This document shows positions 55,401 through 64,000 of a stretch of 64,000 nucleotides of DNA, one piece after another (within the stretch, counting starts at the first letter, position 1; every line of letters starts with the position of its first letter). The position numbers and the translations under genes are program-made. Source of the stretch: Prinia subflava (taxonomy: Eukaryota > Chordata > Aves > Passeriformes > Cisticolidae). The DNA lies in assembly GCF_021018805.1 (NCBI RefSeq), contig NC_086254.1, positions 24,055,300-24,119,299 on the forward strand. Reading direction: 5' to 3'. Below the pieces are notes generated by a model that saw nothing but the letters and a program-made list of their open reading frames with translations, ran no database searches and was not told the DNA's origin.

Positions 55401-58400
55401 CTGGGGACATTTCCCCTCAGGAGCCGCCAGCCCAGCCCGTGCCCCTCCTGCCTGTCCCTGCTCTGGTTTTGGTGTCTCTGCTAGAAAAGTTCTCAGCTTG
55501 AAGGTTTCCCCCTCACCCCATGCCCTGGCACTGGTTACTCATTAAACCCCCTGCTATTAATAGCAGGGCACAGGGTGGGAGTGCAGGTTCAGCCAGTGCG
55601 TTCTCCTACCCAGCCATGCCAAAAATAGACACACAAAAGTCCAACCCTGATGAAACTTTAACTATTTTTAGTAAAAAAAACCCACATACTATACTAACCA
55701 GCTGATCCTTGACACTCACGTCCGAATTCCTCAGAATGGAATAAATATGGACATTTATAGATGCCCGTAATTAACATTTACATGGAATAAATGTGTTCAA
55801 ACACACACCATCTGTTGTATTTACAGATTATATTTAATATCTCTTTTGGCTGTATTTAAAAATTAATAGATATATTTTTTTTTCCCCCTACTTTTCAGCT
55901 GGTGAGGTGAAATGAAGCCCAAGGATGTCTCAGTGCATTTTATTAACTGCAATCAGCGATGGGCTGGTGATGGACACAAGCTGAAGCTGCTCCCTGCAGT
56001 GCCTGCTCCTGTCAAACCGAGAAAAAACAGCCCAGGGAACGACAGGAATCGTGTGGGAGGGGGATTCCAGGAGGGAAGGGGAGGGATTCTGACAGGCTGG
56101 GATGAGCCCTGGGGGAGAATCGATGGATCCTGAATTCCTGACCCGTGGTACCAGGTAAATCTGGAAAGGTGCAGCACAAAATGAGAGCAGAGAGCTCTGA
56201 GAGGGAGCAGAGGAGGTGGAGTCCACCTGCTTTTGATACAGACAGAATTAACTTTGAGTTATGTGCTGCTCCCCGAGCTTTAAAGCTTTTATTATCAATG
56301 TCATATTTATGATTTCTGTGAGGAGATGAGAGGGTCCTGCACAGGCTGCTGGAAGTGGCTCAGGAGCAGCTCCCAGCACTGACGCTGGTCCCAGTCTGGC
56401 TCTCCTGCCAGAGAAGCAAAGCTCTGCCTCTGGATTAACAGAGTTAATTAACTGAAAATAAATCAGCCGACCCTGTCTGCACAGACACGGGCAGCAAGGT
56501 GGGGATGGTCACATATTTCTGAAAGTTTTAGTGCCATCCATGCACCAAAAAGGTTCAGCTTTTGGCAGGAGTGAAGTTTTCCTGCTCAGACCAAGATTGT
56601 CCAAGGTTTTCATTGAATGGTGCTGGTTTGGGCCTGATGCTGCTGTGCCTGAAGGTGTCTGGGTGGAGCTGCTTTCTAAAAATCAAAACATGCCATGAGA
56701 ATGAGGTGGTTTTCATGAAATGCCCTTTCAAAATGAAAATGAAGAGTTGTTGACATAATAACGCTGAAAACTGCAGGTTTGGAGCTTGACTGGAAGAAAA
56801 ATCTTTGTCATGGAAGAAGCTCTTGTAACAGCCCTGCTAATCTTAAAAACAACTCCAAGCTTTCCAAAAGAATAATTCCCATTAGATTTGCATCCAGCTG
56901 ATTCCCCTCTCTCAGACTTCTGCTATAAAAACACCTTCACTTCAACCAGGTTTCCAAGCATGGAAGAATTTTAAATTTCAGGATTGTCCAGAAAAATCTC
57001 AGCCCTGGTTCCCACTGTGCTTCAGCAGGGCTGGTGTGGGGCACGTGGCTGGCACTGTGTGACCCCCCTGCTTTCACCTTCCTCAGAAAATGTCATTTCC
57101 ACATCTCTGCCTGCCCAGGGGCTCTGAGTTCCCCCAGAAATTCCAGTTGCTCCTGCTACTGTTGATTTTGTGTTGTTTTATTTTTTTTCCTTTTTTTCCA
57201 TGGGTGTCATTGACTTCTATAAATAGCACGCTCCTCTCTCTCCAATGTCACAAATCTGTTTTGACAAAAAGAAAAGAAGAAAAAAAAAAAGAAAAAAAAA
57301 AAAGGATAAAAGGAAAAGTTTTCCAGTCTGGCAGGGCTTTGGGTGCCAAGCACAGCCCCAGAGGGGCTGGGAGGAAGCAGCAGCTTCCCGGGGGATGTTG
57401 AATATGCAAAAACCCCTCTGTATTTCCGAGGGCACCGGCCAGAACCTGCTGCTGCATCAAAGCACAGATCAAACGTTTGGCATCAGCCACGCACAGCTCC
57501 TGCAGGCAGCATAATGTGCTATTTTTAAACCTTTATTCCACTCATTTGTACCCACAGACAAATAAAACTTCCCCCAGTGCCGTGGTTATCTGTTGGCTCA
57601 GGTTCTCTGAGCAATGAATTTCCCTTTCAGTCCTGCCTGTGGGCAAGAGGAACTTTGCAAGGGTTATGAATCAGCTGCGTTTGGAGCTCCTGTCCTGTCT
57701 GGAAAATGTCTTGGGGCACACCTTCCCTGTTTTCCTTGCCAGGCTGCCCTCGGAGCCTGGCCCTGTGCTGGGAACTTGTTTGGCCTCTGTTCAGCAACAA
57801 AAATACCTTTTGCAATTAGTTCTTTTCCCGCTGGAACCAAAGGGAAGTCTCCTTCTGAGAGAGGTTCCTGCGTACTCAAAGTGAAATTTTAGTGTTTGGA
57901 ACAAAAAAACCTAAAATCCTGCTGGTTTGGGGTGGCTTAATTTCACTTTAATATTTAAGAACCTGAGGGGCTGCATCTCAAACTAAATTATTCAGCACCT
58001 AAATTTCTCTTGAGAGAGACCCTGGGGTGGTCCTGGCTCCTTGGGGTGCCCGTGGGGTGGTCCTGCCCTTTCCATCCGCCAGGTCCCATCCCCAGGCACC
58101 CCCTGGTGCCACATCCCTGCAGCGGTTCTGAGCCAGGAGCTGAGTCAGAGCAGCCCTGTGATCCCACTGACAGCAGCCCTGACAAAAAGGATTTTGTCTG
58201 GATCAAAGTCCCAGGATCCCTGCTCACGAAAGGGGGTGAAGGACAAGGGCTCATAATCAGTCTGTGAACCACAAAGTTCCTCGGGGTGCAATCTCCTCCT
58301 GCTTTTATTGCAGGCCAGAGAACCACACCTAAAAAATTCCCCCAGCTCCCCTCTCCTTTGGGATTGGTGTGAGCAGCTCCCAGGGCCCAGTTCTCCCCTT

Positions 58401-58766
58401 TCAGGGGGATTTCACTCCCGGTAATGAATTGTGTCTAAATGAAAGCATCATCTATAAAGAGGTCAAGAAATAAAATATCCTTACAGTTACGGGCTTGAAT
58501 TCTTCTTGTCACTCAATGGCTCTTTCTGCCCCCAAAAATCCTTTTCAATCTGCACACAAATAGGTATTTAATAGACAGGTAGGATGCACCACTCATTCTG
58601 GAACTAATAAAGCTGATAAAATGATATTTCACTACCCTGCAAATGTTTCCCTCAGCCTGCACTTCCCATCAGCCCTTCCAGGAGCGAGCACTGAGAGGTG
58701 AACTTTGAAATGTTAAATTTTCGTAGGAAATCCAAATGCCTGATCCCTTACGGAGCCAGATTGTCT

Positions 58767-58930
58767 TGAATCACAGAACCACTGATGGATTTAGATTGGA
58801 AAAGAGCTCCAAGGGTCCAACCTCTGCCCAGCCTCCACCTTGTCACCTAAACCAGAGTTCCACCAGTTCCCCAGTGGTGGTGGAAGCTCCCAATAAGAAT
58901 GTCCAGGGTGTCCAATTACTTGAGAACTTT
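58767..58930 (-). mobile_element. CR1 LINE 3' fragment
   Basis: AATCACAGAACCACTGATGG, GGAAAAGAGCTCCAAGGGTC, CAACCTCTGCCCAGCCTCCA and CCACCTTGTCACCTAAACCA fit a reversed CR1 3' end of a different subfamily from the other copies. Confidence 0.75.
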
Positions 58931-61900
58931 ATACCATTGACTGCATAGCAAATGTCTCCTGTTTTCTCCTCTGTGTTTATTTTATTTCAGTGCAGTGTGC
59001 TTTGAAGCTTTTCACTTGTGCTGAAATCCTGAAGGTTACAGTGGCAACGTGCATCGAAGATTTTCCTTCCCCTTGCGCTGACTTCAGGCCAGAGGGAAGA
59101 CAGGATTCTTCCAGAGCACCAAAACCTGGCACCTCCCAAACAGAGCAGAGGGTGGGGATGATCCCAATTATCCTGCACTGCCCAGAATATTGCTCCAAAC
59201 TCTTCCTTGTCCTGGCTCTGCTCCCGTTTAAAATGAGGAGTTTGGGCCCCAGCTGAGTTTCCTCCTGAGATTTCTGGTGTCCCTGCCAAGCCACCACAGC
59301 AGCTCTGGGCTCTGGGCAGGGGTGGCCTTTGCCCGTGGCTGGGCTGGCTCCTGGCTGACCCCTGAGCAGGTATCTGGGGACCTTTGCCCTGGAGAAAAAT
59401 GGGACAGAGCCTGGGCCAGGCATCGACCTCACCTGCCAAGCTCGCTGTGATTCCTGTGGTGGAGCTCAGATAACCAGAAGAGTTATCTGAGGGAGCCTGG
59501 AACCCCTTCTGCCTGAGGCCTCTCAAACATTTCCTTCCATTAAATTTGGAGAACCTTTTCCCTTTTGCACCTTGAGCCAACTCCGCGCTGCTGGAGGTGG
59601 ATCAGCAGTGAGGGGACAGGACCTGGAGCATTCCCCTCTCCTATCTCCTGTTTTTATGTGGAGCACAGGTCACAGCAGCATGAATCAGATGAGACTCTGA
59701 TTTCCTTCCCACTTTCGGGACACCTGAGTTGATAGTGGAGGGTAAAGTACCAGGGACGTGCAGATTCCAATTTGGGGTAATTTTTGTCCTCCTTTATTGC
59801 CCTGCTGTTGTCCTTGCCAGGAGCTGACTCCAGTGCCTTCCCTTCCCTTCCCTTCCCTGCCCGGAGTTCACTCAACACATGGAAAATCAGAGGCAAAGAG
59901 TTCCAACTTGTTGGGAGGAACATGCCCAAGGAAGCACAGGATAATTTCCCCTGATTATTAAATGCATTCCATTCCACACTTGTTTTGACATTGTCCCTCA
60001 GAGAAAAGTATTTTGTTTTATAGAGAGGCCTCTTTGTTGCTTTTCCTGTCAGGAATTATTGCTCCATAAGTGTTCAGCTCCATCCAAACTCTACAACCTA
60101 AAGTTCTCTAAAATTCCTTCTGGATCCAAGTCCTACAGCAGAAGTTTAACTCAGGTTGTTCCAAAGCCTCCAAGATCACAGAACTGAGATAAAAGAGTTG
60201 AAATTTGATGGAGTCCATCCTCTGCTAGCAAAGAATGTGGGAATAGAGGAGATAAAATCCATACAGGAATTGTACGAGGCATTAATGAAGTTCTAAGTGA
60301 ACAGACAAGAAAGGAAAACTCTGCTTTTCACTCTCTTCAGCTCTGATACTCAAAAATACCCAAGAATAAATATAAATGAACAAGCACAGTGCTCAGTTTC
60401 ATAATATAATATTCACACTTTTCTCCAAGCCTAGCCTGAAAGGAGACATTAAAACAATTTTTGAATGAGTCCACCCACACCTTGAGCTCTCAATGCTCAA
60501 GTTCTTGGAGGAATTCACACATCCAGGTAAGGGGTTAATGAGCTGCTGGTAGCTTCAATCTCAATTAACCTCTTGTTTCAATTACCTGAAGCCAAAACCA
60601 GCTTTTTCTGCTACAGCTACGACTCTTCCATGAATTTTCAAGACATGTGCCACAAAGGACTGAAAATGTCCAATTTCTCCTTTTCTAAGAAGTGATAATG
60701 CATTAAAAACCCACCCAGTGCAGTGCCACTGAACTAAAAATTAAACTTCACATCTTTAAAATGAGGCATGGGATAAACTATCTGAACATTTGTCCTGAAA
60801 TGAACTTCAGCAGTGAACAATTCACAGGATCCATTTTTTAGATTTTGGGGTTATTTTGATTAAAGCTCGGACAGAGATGTGAATTCTGCCTCTGGTGGTT
60901 GCGCACAAAGGCTCAGGGACAAACCAGAGCTTGGTGTGTCACTGATGAGGGCAGGGAGAGGTGCCCAGATCCCTGTGCAGGGCCTGACTCCAGCCTGGCA
61001 GGAGCAGAGCACACAGCAAACATTCCACACTGCCAGGCCTGAAGACTGGCATTCTTATCCATTAAAAAATTAAAAAAATAAATGGATTATTGGCTGCAAC
61101 TTTGCCTTTTCAATCCCAACATGCCCAAAGCCTGAACAGAATTTATTTCCTTTTGGACAGGTAAACCTTGCCCCCTTCCTGGCTGAGACAGGGAATGTGG
61201 AGAGCAATTAATTCAATTTGAATTGAGATCCAGCTGCCTTTCTCTGAGGAGTGACTGAGGAAATGATGGCAGGGAGGAGGTGCTGAGATGGAAACTCTGA
61301 ATGAGGGACTCGTTTCAAAGCAGCAAAGGACTGCTCTGGATTTATCCTGCTGGGCAAAAAGGTTTCCCAGGTATTTATTAATCTCAGGGCGTCCTGCTGG
61401 GTTTCTGCTCCGGAAACAGGAGGGAGAAGAGAGCTCTGCTGGTTTCTGAATGTGGAGGTCTGGCTTGGTCATTCATTGTCTGCGCAGATTGATAATTAGC
61501 TATTCCCTAAGTAAATTGCTCTGGACATTTACTGGGAGGTAGGAGATTAATGGAGCTCTTTGCAAACTGCAGGAACCTAAGGAGCTCCACAAATTCCGGA
61601 ACTCAATTTTCGGGGTCAGTGGTTATTGGAGTGCTGGTGACCCAGCAGAGAGCACAGATCTGTACTGAGTGTGGGCCTGACATTGGTCTGAATTTAGGCT
61701 TCAGGCTCTGCCACTGTCTGTGTGAAAGGCAAGCGAGCAACTTTCTCATGTTAGCCTGAGAAATCTTAAAGAGGAATTCAAACAAACCTTGGGAAGTGAA
61801 AAACTATCTGCAGGTGGTGTTTTTCCAACATGTTTACTGGAAAGAAATATTTACAAAAGAGTGTAGACGCTGAATAACCAATCATGTTCTTTGTACCGAA

Positions 61901-62708
61901 CTACTCTATAAAAGTAGAATTTAGAAGAATAAAGTTTGCTCTCATCTTTACCATCATGGAGAGTCATGTTGTTATTTCTGTGCCGTCCGAAAACCATAGC
62001 AACACTGAGCTTGTCCAGAACCCACCAAACCCTCCCTCAAAAACCCCTGCCTGGAGCTTTGGGTCCACTGCGTTTAAACAGCAAAAACCCCCGAGCAGCC
62101 CAGCAAACCCCAACCTGTGATTTACAGCCCGGCAGCAATCGAGGGTTTCGAAAGAGCTGATAACGGGGCTGGCAAGGTCAGGGCAGGGAGATAAGAGCTG
62201 CTCTGATTAAATCATCCTTGTGAGCAGTGAGGATGCCTGGAACCCAGCAAACTGCTGCTCCCAGCGCTCCTTCCTATTGGCACCGCTCCACGGGCTGTGA
62301 TGCAGAGAGATGAGCTGGTGATGCTGTAAAAAGAGCTTTGTGTGGGGATTTGTCCCTGGATTTTGGGTCGATCTCCACATGGACCCCTGGGGATTGATCT
62401 CCCACCCTCTTTGCTCTCAGTGTCACCCCCACCCTGCCAGGAATGGTGCTGAGGGATGCCATTTTTAAAATATGCATGATTTCTTCTGATTCTGCAGAAA
62501 TTCAAGCTATTTTCATCCTTCCTCAGAACTTTCTATGGATTTTATCCTGTCCCAATGGCAGAGAAATGTCCCAATCCCATCCCTGGGACCTTCATGCCAG
62601 GCAGAAACGTGTTCAGGCTGTGCCAAGGATGCAGAAGCCTCTTTTGTAAAAGTGCAAAGACTTTAAAATAAATAATGGAAGACTAATTCTAGAGAAAAAA
62701 AATAGAAC

Positions 62709-62714
62709 TCTTTA
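62709..62714 (-). promoter_or_regulatory. Candidate poly(A) signal of an upstream minus-strand gene
   Basis: Minus strand reads TTTTGTAAGAAAATAAAGAG followed by TTCTATTTTTTTTCTC, an AATAAA with a U-rich downstream element. The sequence above it (62715-63000) is AT-rich and UTR-like. By known vertebrate gene order the transcript could be CYP24A1, but no coding sequence is visible up to 64000. Confidence 0.35.
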
Positions 62715-64000
62715 TTTTCTTACAAAACTGCCTAGAAATATTCAGATAGTGCACAAATTGTTTCATACATTGTTCTGGGGGTACATTTACATGTCTGAGC
62801 AAAACAGAGGAGAACAAACAAACGAAAAACAAGAGACACACCAACAAATACTAAAAACTTACATCATTTCAACATGTAAAAAAATAAATTCAGGGTTATA
62901 TACGGAGATAAAGCTGTGCTTGAAACTACAAAAGTGTAAAACCAGTGGCCATAACAGCCAAAATCCAGCATTGCATGCAGGGCAGTGACAATTTGAACCT
63001 TCAGACATCGCAGTCTCCACCAGAAACAGACCCCTTGGGAATGTTTTGGGTCCCCATTTCCTGTGGAATTGTCCTTGGAAGCATCATTTTGTTATTGATC
63101 TCCTGTTAGGATCAGCGGCAGAGGCAGAACCCACGGGGTTCCAGTGGCTCAGGCCTTTCCATGCAAGGAAAGACCATTCTATTTTTACTATAAAAGTGGG
63201 ATAAAATGGGTTGTGCAGGAGCTGGAGGGAGGGAAATCCACGGGGAAGAGCAGAGGGTGTGTCAGGCACAGGACTGCAACTGCTCAAAGCAAAGCCACCA
63301 ACCCTGTCGGTGCCTTTGTCCCTGTTTCCCTCCCATCCAGGCAGTGAAGAATGCCAAGAAAATGTATTTCTGTCCTTATCCCCAATTCCCAGCCCTGCTT
63401 TAGCCTTTTTCCAGATCCCCAACCCCTTCTCATGGCACTGGTGACTCGAGGAGGTCTGAGGCAGTTTCCTCTCCCTCTCTGAGCTCCCAGGGCCAGTCCA
63501 GCCGTGCCTGGTCCCAGACTGGAGGCAGCTCTCCCCAAACTGGGCTTTAAACAACCTCCAGGGCTCCTCAGCTGCACTAAATCCCTGCATTTCCACAGGT
63601 CTATGAAAGCATTTGGTGCTTTTCTCTCTTTTTAAGCACATTTTCCCAATAAATCAGCCTGGGAGCTTCTCCTGGTGCTGTTCCTGGCTCAGCAGTGGCT
63701 CCAGGGATGTGGGGCAGTTCCTCCCTGGCTGCTGGAGCCTCCAGAGCTTTCACTTCCACAGCTGATCTCTCTCTCTTTTAAGAGGAGGCAGCAGCAGGGC
63801 TGTCCTTTATTTTCTGGAACCTGTATTGAACAAAAAAAGAATTTTTATAGTGATTATGTCAAAGCAAACAGCACTGAACAAACTTCAGTTAAAGGAGTGA
63901 ATATTCAGATTAGACTGGGAGATATCTTTTTCCTAGGTTCTTGGCTGACAATAAATTACCTTCCCCAGCATTGAAATGTCCTTGATTTCTAACTGGAGGA

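Larger units (their letters stand above)
39675..64000. other. 5' flank or first intron of BCAS1; no coding exon recognised
   Basis: 24 kb without a coding sequence I can defend. It holds many tandem arrays and CR1 fragments, listed separately, and unique sequence between them. The non-coding first exon and promoter of BCAS1 should lie here or beyond; I could not place them. CYP24A1 is the neighbour expected in this direction from known vertebrate gene order, but none of its coding exons is visible. Confidence 0.6.

Noticed and set aside
63084..63641. 185-codon minus-strand ORF as CYP24A1 C-terminus
   Set aside because: No cytochrome P450 motif (no heme-binding Cys region or family C-terminal pattern). 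At most 3' UTR.

Overview
The window is vertebrate nuclear DNA and almost certainly avian, probably a songbird. The evidence is numerous truncated CR1 LINE copies that end in the 8-bp ATTCTGTG-type tail, short introns dense in GC-rich minisatellites, and one recognisable vertebrate gene. There is no bacterial-style operon, CRISPR array or rRNA/tRNA gene that I can support. Most long open reading frames are by-products of tandem repeats.

The one protein-coding gene I can support is BCAS1 (breast carcinoma amplified sequence 1, also NABC1), on the minus strand. I recovered twelve coding exons from the start codon at 39669 to the stop at 6064-6066. All intron phases fit, and the exons join into 1803 nt (600 codons plus stop; one reading frame; the human protein is 584 aa). 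Exon order on the minus strand: 39601-39669, 39040-39121, 33511-34040, 28246-28392, 27705-27749, 25338-25472, 22263-22298, 21047-21247, 16506-16673, 13194-13259, 9356-9604, 6064-6138. Ten introns use GT-AG; the intron after the largest exon starts with GC. From the large exon onward every boundary is phase 0, so any of the eight internal exons between it and the terminal exon could be skipped without changing frame. The protein is a low-complexity, charged, presumably disordered chain. It begins MGN (myristoylation-type) and is punctuated by short aromatic/basic motifs (LLDRIF, MSFLKTL, FSKLFRHK, LSKLFWKK, RKFFKL, GGFFKGF), most of them at the ends of exons.

Layout: 1-5.1 kb is 3' flank with a 180-bp tandem duplication and a 22/23-bp minisatellite. 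5.2-6.1 kb is the probable BCAS1 3' UTR. 6.1-39.7 kb is the gene body, with large arrays in introns 2, 3, 7, 8, 9 and 10. 39.7-64 kb is 5' flank or a long first intron, with further minisatellites, CR1 copies and a CR1-derived satellite. The non-coding first exon and promoter were not found. Near 62.7 kb a minus-strand poly(A) signal may mark the 3' end of the next gene; CYP24A1 would be expected there from vertebrate gene order, but no CYP24A1 coding sequence is visible.

The most interesting signals are two minisatellites built from 3' splice sites. The acceptors of the second and third coding exons are each the terminal copy of a tandem array (about 14 copies of a 30-bp unit and 9 copies of a 72-87-bp unit), and every copy carries a polypyrimidine-CAG acceptor. 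Others are a 1.55-kb expansion of the CR1 tail 8-mer, an approximately 800-nt GGGAA-type purine array in the BCAS1 pre-mRNA, and a satellite made from an internal CR1 segment.
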